A stretch of 64,000 bases of DNA from an uncultured Gammaproteobacteria bacterium (GCA_947259885.1 CAMYNW010000006.1:1-64000); one strand, 5' to 3'; counted from the stretch's first letter, positions 34,658-43,878 are shown. The notes: generated by a model from the letters alone, not told the origin. A program made the numbers and translations.

Positions 34658-36199
34658 TTAATGTCGCGATGTAGAGCGCTTGTAATGACCTTGAATAATT
34701 CGGTCTATGACCATCGCGCAAAATAGAATCGCGAGCCCCGCCAGCATACCCTGCCCTTTTGCGGCGTACTGCAGGGCCACCAGGACATCTTGACCGAGGC
34801 CTTTGGCACCAATCAGCGACGCAATCACCACCATTGAAAGACACATCAAAATGGTTTGGTTGATCCCAGTCATGATTGATGGCATTGCCAGCGGGATCTC
34901 CACGCCTTTCAGCAGCGTCCACTTGGTCGCGCCAAAGGCGACTGCGGCTTCCTTGGTATTTTCAGGCACACCGCGCATTCCAAGTGCTGTCAGTCGAATA
35001 ACTGGTGGCATTCCAAAAATAATCGTTGCTAATACCCCCGGTGGTTTACCGGTACCAAAGAAGGCAATTATGGGAATTAAGTAAACGAATGCCGGCATGG
35101 TCTGCATAAAATCGAGCACCGGCAGGGCAGCATTGTAAGCGCGCTGACTTTTGCCGAACCAGATCCCCAGGGGAATACCCATCACCAGGCAGAGAAACGC
35201 CGCGGCGCCCAATAGGGCAACGGTGACCATGCTGGTTTCCCAAAGTCCCAGCAGCGCAAGATATGCCAATGAGGCGACTGTAAATACGGCTACTCTCGGA
35301 CCAGCCAAGCGCCATGCCGTTACCACTATTACGGTCATCACCACTGGCCATGGTGTCGAAACAAATACAGTTTCGAGGCCGTCCAGAATTGTGCTGATAA
35401 CGTTTACCACGCCGTCAAATACATCACCAAACCGTACTGATAGCCAGTCGAATCCACCTTCCATCCAGGTCGCGATAGGAGAAAAGTATTGCGCTTTATC
35501 GACCGGAAATTCCAGAACGTAGGGCTTTAATGTTTCTGAAACTCTGCCCACTGTGAAACGGTATAGAGTCAAAGGCACTATTGCCAACCAAAGTACGCCA
35601 CTCAACCACGCCCACTTCCAGTTTAGACCTGAAGGTGTGCTGGGTTCGGCACGCCAAGTCAGATACTGCTTTTCATATCGGATATTGGCATAGAATCCCT
35701 GAAATATGCGCAGCAGAATGAACAGAACGATACCCGTAATCAGGAAATTAGCGGCACCGGACGCAGCCTGAGAGGCTTCCTCTCCCAACCTGTCAATCAC
35801 CTTCTGTAGATTTTCAGCGCGCGTCAGGATACCGGCTGCACCCTCTTCTCCCGCTGCCTTAGCGGCCTCGTATTTTCCCATCATACTGTCCCGATTAATG
35901 GACAATCGTTCGATACGAGCCATCTGACCGGCGCCTAGATCACCCCATAAGCCCTTTCCGATTTGCACCAATGCCAATAACTCCAGCACGGTGAAAATCC
36001 AGAAAGATCCCCACAGTCCTCGCGTTGCACCCCAGAATGGCCCGGCAATGGCCGCCATTTTGTTCCACGACCATGGAAATTTGGTAGCAGACTGGATCTT
36101 ATTAAATTCTTTCGTGTAGTAAGCGTCGTTATCACCCGCAAATTCCGCTACTGAACTACCCAGGGCTTTAGGGCCCGCTGAAAAACCTGTTTCCTGCAT
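34658..36199 (-). CDS. proW: Glycine betaine/proline-type ABC transporter permease
   Basis: A 513-residue permease of the ProW/OpuAB type, longer than E. coli ProW (about 354). An N-terminal region of about 170 residues carries two membrane helices and a coiled coil (MARIERLSINRDSMMGKYEAAKAAGEEGAAG). Further helices and the BPD transporter domain follow (LLGAAAFLCLVMGIPLGIWFG, then the EAA loop KEAAVAFGATKWTLLKGVEIPLAMPSI). The extra N-terminal helices are common in marine proteobacterial members. Its start overlaps the proV stop by one base. It should import a quaternary ammonium or similar zwitterionic solute. Confidence 0.92.
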   Translation of the reverse strand: MQETGFSAGPKALGSSVAEFAGDNDAYYTKEFNKIQSATKFPWSWNKMAAIAGPFWGATRGLWGSFWIFTVLELLALVQIGKGLWGDLGAGQMARIERLSINRDSMMGKYEAAKAAGEEGAAGILTRAENLQKVIDRLGEEASQAASGAANFLITGIVLFILLRIFQGFYANIRYEKQYLTWRAEPSTPSGLNWKWAWLSGVLWLAIVPLTLYRFTVGRVSETLKPYVLEFPVDKAQYFSPIATWMEGGFDWLSVRFGDVFDGVVNVISTILDGLETVFVSTPWPVVMTVIVVTAWRLAGPRVAVFTVASLAYLALLGLWETSMVTVALLGAAAFLCLVMGIPLGIWFGKSQRAYNAALPVLDFMQTMPAFVYLIPIIAFFGTGKPPGVLATIIFGMPPVIRLTALGMRGVPENTKEAAVAFGATKWTLLKGVEIPLAMPSIMTGINQTILMCLSMVVIASLIGAKGLGQDVLVALQYAAKGQGMLAGLAILFCAMVIDRIIQGHYKRSTSRH

Positions 36200-37245
36200 C
36201 AGTTATCACCCCCTTTAATACCTTTGAGTAAGGTGCTTTTGTTGACCACCCCCACATCTCTGCCGTCATCTGTAATCACGACTGGGTGCTCGGTGGTAGT
36301 TGAAATATCAATTAAGCCGCTTAAATCTGTATCGTGCGGCACTCGTGGAGATTGAGCCAGGTCTTCGCCGCTCCTTGCCGCATAGTCATCAACCTTTTCC
36401 ATAATCGTATGGGCAAAAATCAGTTTGAGAGTAGAGATACCCTCTACAAAATCCCTTACATAATCATCAATTGGATTGGTTACAATCTCTTCCGGACTTC
36501 CAATTTGCACAATCACTCCATCCTTCATGATCGCAATTCGATTGCCGATACGAATCGCTTCGTCGAGATCATGGGTAATAAAAACAGTCGTCTTGTCCAA
36601 GTCAGCCGACAACGCCATAAACTGCTCCTGCAGCTGACGACGAATCAATGGATCAAGCGCCGAGAACGGTTCATCCATGAGCAACACCTCCGGATCTGAT
36701 GCAAGCGCCCGGGCAAGCCCAACACGCTGCTGCATACCTCCAGACAACTCACTCGGAAATCGGTCCTCATAACCATCCAGATTCACCAGGTTGAGGCAAT
36801 GCTGAGAAACCTCCCAACGCTTGGCCTTCGGTTCACCCTGAATCTGCAGTGGAAACGCCACGTTGTCGCGTACTGTTCGGTGTGGAAATAACGCCATGTG
36901 CTGAAACACCATACCAATATGGGCAGCTCTTAGTTTTCTTAGATCATTTGCATTCAGTCCGAGCACATCCCGACCAAGCACCTGGATAGTGCCTGAGGTA
37001 GGTTCGATCAGCCGATTGAGGTGACGCACCATCGTAGACTTACCGGAACCGGACAGCCCCATTACACAGAATATTTCTCCACGTTCGACCTCAAATGAAC
37101 AGTCTGCAATACCTACCACACACCCGAACTGCTCCAAAACTTGTGGCTTGGTCAGCCCCTTATCTTTTATTGCCTGCATCGCATCGTTGGCGTCGTCACC
37201 AAAAATTTTCCAGACGCTATCTAACTTAATAACTGATTCACTCAA
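36199..37245 (-). CDS. proV: Glycine betaine/proline-type ABC transporter ATP-binding protein
   Basis: ATPase of the ProU/OpuA type, 348 residues. The start has the ProV-specific KIFGDD...KDKGLTKPQVLEQFGCVVGI segment. Walker A GLSGSGKST is at 63-71, LSGGMQQRVG is near 162, and Walker B LLMDEPFSALDPLIR is near 187. A short C-terminal CBS-like region ends VVITDDGRDVGVVNKSTLL. In OpuA, CBS domains sense ionic strength. Here the region looks shorter than a CBS pair. Expression relative to proX is probably lowered by the hairpin at 37286-37322. Confidence 0.94.
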   Translation of the reverse strand: MSESVIKLDSVWKIFGDDANDAMQAIKDKGLTKPQVLEQFGCVVGIADCSFEVERGEIFCVMGLSGSGKSTMVRHLNRLIEPTSGTIQVLGRDVLGLNANDLRKLRAAHIGMVFQHMALFPHRTVRDNVAFPLQIQGEPKAKRWEVSQHCLNLVNLDGYEDRFPSELSGGMQQRVGLARALASDPEVLLMDEPFSALDPLIRRQLQEQFMALSADLDKTTVFITHDLDEAIRIGNRIAIMKDGVIVQIGSPEEIVTNPIDDYVRDFVEGISTLKLIFAHTIMEKVDDYAARSGEDLAQSPRVPHDTDLSGLIDISTTTEHPVVITDDGRDVGVVNKSTLLKGIKGGDN

Positions 37246-37285
37246 CTGGGCTGCCTCCAGGATTTATTATTGATTATCGAAGATG

Positions 37286-37322
37286 CATAAAACAAAGGCG
37301 GCACCCCACCGGGGACCGCCTC
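37286..37322 (-). terminator. Intercistronic terminator/attenuator between proX and proV
   Basis: On the minus strand GGCGG(T)CCCC-GGTGGGG(TG)CCGCC folds into a GC-rich hairpin followed by TTTGTTTTATG. Partial termination here would give more binding protein than ATPase and permease, a usual arrangement in binding-protein operons. Confidence 0.7.
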
Positions 37323-37348
37323 TGCACCATACAGTCATTGAAAATAGC

Positions 37349-38308
37349 TTACTGTAACCAGCCGTCAACGATACTGCTGTTCTCTGCCACCCATTTCTTG
37401 GCGAATTCGGCGGGATCCTGCTTCTCTACGACTAATGCGTAAGTCATTCCTGAAACTGTATCGGTATCAAGCTTGACATTATTCAGCAGCGCAGCTGCTT
37501 CAGGGCTGCTCTCTTTAAGCGCGGTCGCATAGTGAATATGCAAATAAGCAAGGTCCCATGCAACTGCTGCGTCAGACTTAGCAAGCCAATCGGGATCATC
37601 AGTTGGCTGAAGAACGTTCCACTTTGCTGCATCATAAGCAGGCTCTTCAAGCACTACTAATTCATGAAGCGCGAACATGTGGTGCGGTGTGTAGCAGAAA
37701 AACACGATGTCCGCGTCTTTTGCGACTGCAGCGTCCACCTCAGCAAGAGCCAGTGTCTCGTCCATTTCCTTAAGATCCATGGTGGCATCATAGCCATAGC
37801 TCTTGGCACGAACTTTCTCTACGTTGGTCGAGGCCCAACCAGAAGCGCCGATCCAGATTTCACCTAGACCATCGCCATTGCTGTCAAATTTCTTGGCCAT
37901 ATCTGGATCCGTTAGTTCTGCCAAAGCCTTTATACCGGTGCGCTCAGCAGTACCCTTGGTTACACACATACCCTGGAACGCCGGAATACCGTTAGGATTC
38001 ATACTTACAGTGCCCTTCTCCGTAACATAGGTATTATTTAGGTTGCTCTGATTTGGCAACCAAACTTCAGGGTGAACGTGCATACTGCCTGAGTCCATTG
38101 CTTCGAATACAACAGGATTGGTACCGTTCTGAAGCTCTACCTCAAGCCCATAGTTGTCTTCCAGCACAACCTTCAGCACCTCAGCCGTTACCGCAACAGA
38201 AGGCCAGTTCGGCACTCCAATCACGACATCAGCGGCCTGCGCTACACCGCCTACCGTGAGTGCACCGATTAAGACCGGTGCAGCTAGTTTATTACTTAAT
38301 TTCTTCAT
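37349..38308 (-). CDS. proX: Glycine betaine/carnitine-type ABC substrate-binding protein
   Basis: Periplasmic binding protein, 319 residues, with signal peptide (LAAPVLIGALTVGGVAQA, cleavage before ADVVIG). The OpuAC fold begins VIGVPNWPSVAVTAEVLKVVLED, and MHVHPEVWLPNQ and FFCYTPHHMFAL carry aromatic residues that could form the ligand cage. Near residues 133-142, DSNGDGLGEIW forms an EF-hand-like calcium loop inside the first lobe, an uncommon but known feature of some marine ProX-like proteins. ACGAGG stands just before the ATG. It is the first gene of proX-proV-proW, divergent from the amidinotransferase gene. The ligand is not certain. Confidence 0.92.
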   Translation of the reverse strand: MKKLSNKLAAPVLIGALTVGGVAQAADVVIGVPNWPSVAVTAEVLKVVLEDNYGLEVELQNGTNPVVFEAMDSGSMHVHPEVWLPNQSNLNNTYVTEKGTVSMNPNGIPAFQGMCVTKGTAERTGIKALAELTDPDMAKKFDSNGDGLGEIWIGASGWASTNVEKVRAKSYGYDATMDLKEMDETLALAEVDAAVAKDADIVFFCYTPHHMFALHELVVLEEPAYDAAKWNVLQPTDDPDWLAKSDAAVAWDLAYLHIHYATALKESSPEAAALLNNVKLDTDTVSGMTYALVVEKQDPAEFAKKWVAENSSIVDGWLQ

Positions 38309-38648
38309 AGTTTTCCTCGTAGTGTTTCGTAAGTACGAATCATTAATGTTAGGTTGTTACAAACGGCGACGCCTGGGAGGGTCGCGCGCGTCGAATCGCT
38401 CAATCGATGGCGGATTACGCCTTTTGTTTCAGCTTGGCATGAGTGTAGACGCAGTAAAAAGGAATTATCAAGCCGTTGAGCGACCTCTGCGGCTGGTTTT
38501 CCGTCGATCTGTACGCTGGGCAAATTCATTGAATATCGTTATTCTCTAGCCGAAACGTTATCAACAGCGCCTTCTATGGTGATTGTCTTAATTTTAAATT
38601 GCAGCAACATTAATAAAGTTTAATACGGTCAAGAGAATAATTTTGAAA
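38309..38648. other. Divergent intergenic region between proX and the amidinotransferase gene
   Basis: A 340-base gap that must hold the promoters of proXVW and of the catabolic-type cluster. I see no convincing -35/-10 pair, no strong inverted repeat and no convincing gene. Open frames of 70-130 codons here lack start signals and family resemblance. Confidence 0.5.
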
Positions 38649-39542
38649 ATGAACCAATCAGATACTGATCTTAAAAACTGGGGAATCGATAACGATTGCG
38701 GCGTGCTGCGTGATGTCCTCCTAGGCCGGCCTGAGTTTTTTAAGTGGGTCGAAGCTGGGCCCCTGATTGGCCGCACCCTGAGTAATATGCATAAAACCGG
38801 GATCACCTTCGATTTTGATCTGGCGCAGCGCCAGTTTGAGGACATGGTCAAAATATATGAGGATGCGGGGATTAATTGTCACTACCTTGAATCAGATCCC
38901 GTTTTACACCGCAATTTTTTTGCTCGCGACTCTAGCGCAATGACGCCCTGGGGGGCTTTAATCTGTCATATGCAGCTCAAGTGTCGTCGCGCGGACTATG
39001 TCTCTGTGATTAAATTTTACCAACAAAACAACATTCCAATATGGAATTACGCGACCGCGGGTCATTTTGAAGGTGGAGATTTCGTGATTCTCGAACCTGG
39101 CACCGTGCTCATTGGGTATTGTGGCGATCGATCGGAACAGCAAGGCTCCGAGCAGGTTGCGGAGTTTGTGCGCGAGGAAGAATGGGATGTTGAAGTCGCG
39201 CCAATACCCGCGATGTTTGTTCACATGGATGGTCTGGTTGTGCCGCTTGACAGAAAGCTATTGGTAGCATGCCTTGACGCTTTGGAGGGCTGGGTAATTG
39301 ACTGGTTAAAGAAAAAAGGCTTTGAATTTGTCGACGTCGGTTTTTATGAAGCAAAAGATCTCGGTGTAAACCTTGTTGCGTTGGGTAATAAAAAAGTTCT
39401 CTCCATGGCCGCTAGCGTCAATCTCAATAGCAAACTCAGGGATATGGGTTACGAAGTCTTTGCTCCAGATATGTCAATGTTTACTCTTGGTGGCGGGGGC
39501 GTGCACTGCATGTGTCAAGCGTTGAGGCGAGATCCGATATGA
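38649..39542 (+). CDS. Amidinotransferase/arginine deiminase-fold enzyme (guanidino-modifying)
   Basis: ATG at 38649, 297 residues. An in-frame TTG two codons earlier is less likely. The pentein-fold catalytic set is visible: GHFEGGDF near 138-145 (Glu/Asp), FVHMDG near 194-199 (His) and the nucleophile Cys in GGGGVHCMCQALRRDP at about 287, with DVLLGRPEFFKWVE near the N-terminus. Such enzymes attack the guanidinium carbon and act as amidinotransferases, arginine deiminases or dimethylargininases. The HCMC ending differs from classical arginine deiminase (PRCMSMP), so the substrate is probably another guanidine. It faces away from proX and is followed by the DUF4863 gene 113 bases later. Confidence 0.85.
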   Translation: MNQSDTDLKNWGIDNDCGVLRDVLLGRPEFFKWVEAGPLIGRTLSNMHKTGITFDFDLAQRQFEDMVKIYEDAGINCHYLESDPVLHRNFFARDSSAMTPWGALICHMQLKCRRADYVSVIKFYQQNNIPIWNYATAGHFEGGDFVILEPGTVLIGYCGDRSEQQGSEQVAEFVREEEWDVEVAPIPAMFVHMDGLVVPLDRKLLVACLDALEGWVIDWLKKKGFEFVDVGFYEAKDLGVNLVALGNKKVLSMAASVNLNSKLRDMGYEVFAPDMSMFTLGGGGVHCMCQALRRDPI

Positions 39543-39655
39543 CCAGACGGCGCCATCAAGAATTGGTAATACGTGCATTATCATAATCTACATTCACTAG
39601 CTGGCAGAAGCTAGATCAGGGTAATTAAGTTGCAAAAATCTTATGAGGTATCACA

Positions 39656-40123
39656 ATGAACACTCAGGAATTTCAATCTCTGTTAAAACCAATCATCAAT
39701 GCAGTCGAAGGAGAGGCGATCGACCAGGACCTCGCAAGGACATTAAATGAGCGATTCCCGCCCGGAGAAGAATTTTTTGACTCCATTGAAAACGCCTGTC
39801 ACCAGGCGATTTCAGAGGGTTGGATGTGCGCTCAAGGTGCGGAAGGTCGCCGCTTTGGCCGCATCATTGAACCATCGGAAGATACAGCAATGTTGAGTGT
39901 CGACGTAGTCGATCTCACCAATATCGTAGGGCCACATCACAAGCATCCAACCGGGGAAGTTTGCATGATTATGCCGACAACCGAAGAAGCCAGGTTTGAT
40001 GGCATGGGCCGCGGCTGGTGCGTATACGAGCCAGGATCGGATCATCGCCCCACGGTGACCAACGGTGAAGCGCTAGTTTTGTATATGCTGCCTCACGGGC
40101 GCATTGAATTTACCGGTAAATAG
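39656..40123 (+). CDS. DUF4863 family protein (hydroxylaminobenzoate lyase-like)
   Basis: A 155-residue cytoplasmic protein. The second half is cupin-like with a possible metal site, GPHHKHPTGEVCMIMP near 101-116, and ends GRGWCVYEPGSDHRPTVTNGEALVLYMLPHGRIEF. This matches DUF4863, to which PnbB-type 4-hydroxylaminobenzoate lyases belong as far as I recall. Lyase action here (removal of ammonia or rearrangement of a nitrogen-bearing substrate) is an inference. It follows the amidinotransferase gene and converges on the PuuE-like gene with 37 bases between them. Confidence 0.75.
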   Translation: MNTQEFQSLLKPIINAVEGEAIDQDLARTLNERFPPGEEFFDSIENACHQAISEGWMCAQGAEGRRFGRIIEPSEDTAMLSVDVVDLTNIVGPHHKHPTGEVCMIMPTTEEARFDGMGRGWCVYEPGSDHRPTVTNGEALVLYMLPHGRIEFTGK

Positions 40124-40160
40124 CGTTCAAAGACTTTGTCGACCAGAAGCATCAGGCAGT

Positions 40161-41072
40161 TCACACTTCTTGACAGGGATGACGCTCGGCCCAGTGGCAG
40201 GCAATTTCGTTACGGCTGCAGATCCAAACACGTTCATGCTCCAGCATGTAGTCGAGTATTCGATGTAGAGCCCCGATTCTACCCGGCCGCCCAAGCAGAC
40301 GTGCATGTAGGCCGATGGTCATCATCTTAGGAGATTTATCGCCTTCTCTATATAAAAAGTCGAAAGAGTCCTTGATGTAGGTGAAGAAATCATCCCCGAT
40401 TTGATATCCCTCTTTGCGGCCAAAGCGTGAATCATTTGTATCAAGCGAATAAGGCAGTACCAAGTGCGGTCTGTCAAAACCGCTAACCCAATAAGGCAAG
40501 TCATCGTTATACACATCGGAATCGTAAAGGAAAGATCCTGCTTCTATCACCAGCCGTCGAGTATGGATTGAAGGCAATCCCGCATAATAGCCGAGTGGCG
40601 GTGCACCCGTGAGCTTTATCACCTGTTGAATGCTCTTTTGTATATGCTTGCGCTCTTCGTGCTCGCTCAAGGAATCGTAATCTATCCAGCGCCAGCCATG
40701 GGGCTGTAAATCAAAACCTGCCTCGATCATTGCCCCCAGTGCATGGGGATTATAATGACCCGCGAGCCCTACTAAATTTACTGTAGCTTTGAGGTCGCGT
40801 GAGGTGAATGCTTCGATTAAACGCCAGTATCCAACCCTCGCTCCATATTCATAACTTGACTCAATATTAAGGTCTCTCGCTCCAATACGAGCTTCTACCA
40901 CCACATCAGATAACCTGACCTCAGATCGATCATCTCCATTTAAAATGCATAATTCCGCGCCCTCTTCGTAATTGATGCAGAAATTGACGGCGATGCGCGC
41001 ATCCCCTGGCCAGTCCGCATAGGGCGGTTGATTTTGATACCCAATCAGATCTCGAGGAAGCTCTTTTCTCAT
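40161..41072 (-). CDS. PuuE-like polysaccharide-deacetylase-fold amidohydrolase (allantoinase type)
   Basis: A 303-residue NodB-fold protein beginning RDLIGYQNQPPYADWPGDARIAVNFCINYEEGAE, the characteristic opening of PuuE cofactor-independent allantoinases and relatives. GFDLQPHGWRWIDYDSL near 133-149, AGLPSIHTRRLV near 187-198 and MMTIGLHARLLGRPGR near 266-281 agree. PuuE opens the hydantoin ring of allantoin. Paralogues deacetylate sugars or act on other cyclic amides. No uricase or allantoicase is present, so the substrate is probably not classical allantoin. It lies 10 bases after the FrhB-like gene. Confidence 0.82.
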   Translation of the reverse strand: MRKELPRDLIGYQNQPPYADWPGDARIAVNFCINYEEGAELCILNGDDRSEVRLSDVVVEARIGARDLNIESSYEYGARVGYWRLIEAFTSRDLKATVNLVGLAGHYNPHALGAMIEAGFDLQPHGWRWIDYDSLSEHEERKHIQKSIQQVIKLTGAPPLGYYAGLPSIHTRRLVIEAGSFLYDSDVYNDDLPYWVSGFDRPHLVLPYSLDTNDSRFGRKEGYQIGDDFFTYIKDSFDFLYREGDKSPKMMTIGLHARLLGRPGRIGALHRILDYMLEHERVWICSRNEIACHWAERHPCQEV

Positions 41073-41082
41073 ATCAGGACCA

Positions 41083-42411
41083 CTAGGATTCAGAATCTAT
41101 TGGAATTGGTGTCTCCTCTTTACTGTTACCGTCCTTGCTTCGGCGCCGACTGCCCCTTGCCTGATCTAAATTTTCCGACATAGAATTGCGTCGCGCGAGA
41201 GGCTTCAACCGCAGTCCCCGCACATCAGGCACTATCTTTCCGGCACAACGCATGCCTACGAATCGTGCCCATACGGACTGTTTCTTAACAACCTGGTGAG
41301 GCTGGAATCGATCCATATCACGTGGGGAGATTGTTTCACCCAGGCAAACATAGCCTGCCGAGACCGCGCGCTTCAACAACTGACGGCCCGCTTCGCTGCG
41401 CACAATAGCGGCGTTAGTCCCCAGATCATTTTTTTGCCCTTCCCAGGTTGGGGAGCCACCTTCCCATGTGTCCGATGCTGATATATCCGCAGCGTCACCG
41501 ATCCCATCGGCACAAACCTTACAGCGAAATGGAAGTTGCCAGGCTGCGTCATTCTCACCCCAAAAGTCGAGGTAATTCTTTTCCGTTACTTGTCCATCTT
41601 TAGTTTCAATTCGAGTGGCGCCAGGGCAACCGTATCCCCGATATCGTAGATCACTGATTTGATCCATTTCGATTCCCAGTTGCCCAAGAAACTGTTGCAT
41701 ACCTGCTGGCGTCATAAATCCGCCGCAAACCATCGCCAATTGATAACGGCAGTATTTGTCTACCCGTCGATCGAGCATAGCAAGGTTCCTTAAAGCCGTG
41801 ACATCACACGGGGTGCCAATAAACGCAAACGATTCACCCGACCTTTCACATTGGTCGAGAATTTCCAAGGCATCTATCAGAGTTGCGGTAGGGCCGTAAC
41901 GCGATCCTGCTGCCTCCAGCACGTCATCGCGGTTGCGACTAATAAAACGCACCCCAAAGGTTGGATGCACCGGTGATTTGGTTGCATGTAATATGAAATC
42001 CACCTCTCCACTCTGCAACAGATATATACCTAGCGCCGTTAGCAGGCCACCGGTTGATCCAATATGCCTGACCGCAGGATCATGCGCCCAGGCGAAGGCA
42101 ATCTGGCGCCAGATTCCCCACACCTCATCATACTGACTATGATCATCAACCAGACGTTCCGGCAGCCCTTCGATGTGGGTTCCGGGACATACACTCAAGA
42201 TATTGTCCATTGTTTTGTGATCGAGCTCACCGGTCACCACCGGGCGCTCAGTGCCATTTCTTACCAGTTTCATCCTGATATTTTCTGGCCCAGCTATGCT
42301 CTGACATATGCCGCAACCGATACACATCCCATCCTCGACGATCTGGTAGAGTCGCTGATTAGCCGTGCGTCCCTCTTGAATTTTGCGGACGTAACTCGGT
42401 TTTTTTCTCAT
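41083..42411 (-). CDS. FrhB-family iron-sulfur flavoprotein (F420 hydrogenase beta-like)
   Basis: A 442-residue cytoplasmic protein of the coenzyme F420 hydrogenase/dehydrogenase beta family. N-terminal cluster cysteines lie in MCIGCGICQS (Cys30, 33, 36) with SVCPG at Cys75. The FrhB N-domain has HIGSTGGLLTALGIYLL. The C-domain has FIGTPCDVTALRNL, RYRGYGCPGATRI and FRCKVCADGIGDAADISASDTW, giving further cluster cysteines. Relatives reduce F420, ferredoxin, coenzyme M-related cofactors or chlorophyll-type double bonds. Gammaproteobacteria usually lack F420, so a ferredoxin-linked reductase is more likely (inference). The last 40 residues are a charged disordered tail. It overlaps the MmgE/PrpD gene by 4 bases. 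Confidence 0.85.
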   Translation of the reverse strand: MRKKPSYVRKIQEGRTANQRLYQIVEDGMCIGCGICQSIAGPENIRMKLVRNGTERPVVTGELDHKTMDNILSVCPGTHIEGLPERLVDDHSQYDEVWGIWRQIAFAWAHDPAVRHIGSTGGLLTALGIYLLQSGEVDFILHATKSPVHPTFGVRFISRNRDDVLEAAGSRYGPTATLIDALEILDQCERSGESFAFIGTPCDVTALRNLAMLDRRVDKYCRYQLAMVCGGFMTPAGMQQFLGQLGIEMDQISDLRYRGYGCPGATRIETKDGQVTEKNYLDFWGENDAAWQLPFRCKVCADGIGDAADISASDTWEGGSPTWEGQKNDLGTNAAIVRSEAGRQLLKRAVSAGYVCLGETISPRDMDRFQPHQVVKKQSVWARFVGMRCAGKIVPDVRGLRLKPLARRNSMSENLDQARGSRRRSKDGNSKEETPIPIDSES

Positions 42412-43751
42412 TGCGGAAGGGCAGATTTTTTATTGCCAAAAAGCTTGATCAAGGCGGTCAATTCCCTGACTTTGACCGCATCGTGCATGGTCAGTCTGAT
42501 TAAGCGCTCAGCATTTTCCTTATTCAGTGCCAATTCCAGGCATTTCACACCTTTATCGACAAGGTCAGCGTTACTCATCGGGTGGTCCCGCGAACCAGGC
42601 ACCAGCTTTGATTCATGTCGATGATGTGTTCCATCCTTCATCCATATCTCAATGCGGTCAGGGGCATTGGGGGACAGGTCTTCGAGATTATCAACCGGGT
42701 ATGGCGTCAGCGAGATTTTTTTCATTAAAGATTTGATTTCTATCCTGGACAACCGGCCTGGGCCAAAACTGGAGAGATCTATAATGCCATCCAGAAGGCA
42801 ACTCGCGACGCAGAATCTTATACTGAAACGTGCCTCATGCCCCGACATCGGTTCGGCGATGGACACTACTTGCGCATAGCCATCAGGCATTTCGAGATTA
42901 ATTCGATCAACTTCTAAAGGATTGATACGAGATCTTAACAACGATGTCGCTTCGATCAATCGATGAGTGTAGTGACAGCTTGGATAAGCCTTACGTACGA
43001 CTCCCTCATACTCCAGGGCACTCGTGGTTCCCAATCGATCATTAGCGAAGTCGGAATTCTGCTGTGCGGCATGGTGCAGGGCCATATAACCCTCCGGACC
43101 ACTCCAGACATTTCCAGAAATTGAATGCCCAGCCTTGACCAATGGCACTATCATCAGCGCATTTGCCGCAGCCATGCCAACGTGAAGCGGTTTTCCATCA
43201 CTCCCGAATTGGCGCTTTAGGCCACCCGCATAACTGCTGGCCATCGACAAAGCGTTGCCCAATTCAGCCTCTGTCAACTCAAGCAGCCGCGCGCATGCGG
43301 CCACCGCGCCATAAAGACCAGTAGTCGCTGTGGCATGCCACCCTGCTTCATAGTGACGATAACCACAAGTACGACCGAACCATGCAATGGTCTCAAATCC
43401 GGCAACATAGGCAACGATGAGCTGATCCATCGATGCGTCTATTTGATCAGCCAAAGGCAGCAATGCGGCAAAAATGACCGCACTTGGGTGGGTCGAACCC
43501 GGTATTTCTGAATCGTCAAAATCAACCGCATGCATTGACGTACCAAACCGCAATGCCGTTGAAATCATTCCCTGCTTATGCGACTCAAGAGCATGTCCGG
43601 CACGCTCACTTACCGGCGTAGCCCAGCCTATCCCTAAACATGCCAACGTATCAAGCAAACAGCGTCGCACCTCTACACACTCCTGATCGCTGCGGATGTT
43701 TCTATTGCTGGCCCATTGAGCCAAAGGCGCAATATTGTAGTGACCTGTCAT
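42408..43751 (-). CDS. MmgE/PrpD family protein
   Basis: ATG at 43751 is preceded by GGGGGA and gives 447 residues beginning MTGHYNIAPLAQWA. The open frame reaches 43787. The family holds 2-methylcitrate dehydratase and cis-aconitate decarboxylase. Matching landmarks are the N-terminal ECVEVRRCLLDTLACLGIGW, GTSMHAVDFDDSEIPGSTHPSAVIFAALL near 70-98, GWHATATTGLYGAVAACARLL near 137-157, and the RKAYPSCHYTHRLIEA region near 262-277. The substrate is unknown. Genes for the methylcitrate cycle are absent, so a dehydratase or isomerase role in the local pathway is more likely. It is divergent from the ureohydrolase gene. Confidence 0.88.
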   Translation of the reverse strand: MTGHYNIAPLAQWASNRNIRSDQECVEVRRCLLDTLACLGIGWATPVSERAGHALESHKQGMISTALRFGTSMHAVDFDDSEIPGSTHPSAVIFAALLPLADQIDASMDQLIVAYVAGFETIAWFGRTCGYRHYEAGWHATATTGLYGAVAACARLLELTEAELGNALSMASSYAGGLKRQFGSDGKPLHVGMAAANALMIVPLVKAGHSISGNVWSGPEGYMALHHAAQQNSDFANDRLGTTSALEYEGVVRKAYPSCHYTHRLIEATSLLRSRINPLEVDRINLEMPDGYAQVVSIAEPMSGHEARFSIRFCVASCLLDGIIDLSSFGPGRLSRIEIKSLMKKISLTPYPVDNLEDLSPNAPDRIEIWMKDGTHHRHESKLVPGSRDHPMSNADLVDKGVKCLELALNKENAERLIRLTMHDAVKVRELTALIKLFGNKKSALPQ

Positions 43752-43878
43752 TTCGTCCCCCACTGCTATTCCTTGATGAATATACAATAATCGTTCACGG
43801 CGATGTCAGTCATAACTATTGTGTCCGCGACTGAAAATTCCGATTACAATGCCGGCTCAATAGAATTCTTCTAATCCA

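Noticed and set aside
38154..38549. Open frames overlapping the start of proX and the upstream gap
   Set aside because: They overlap proX on the opposite strand, have no ribosome binding site, and show low-complexity composition.
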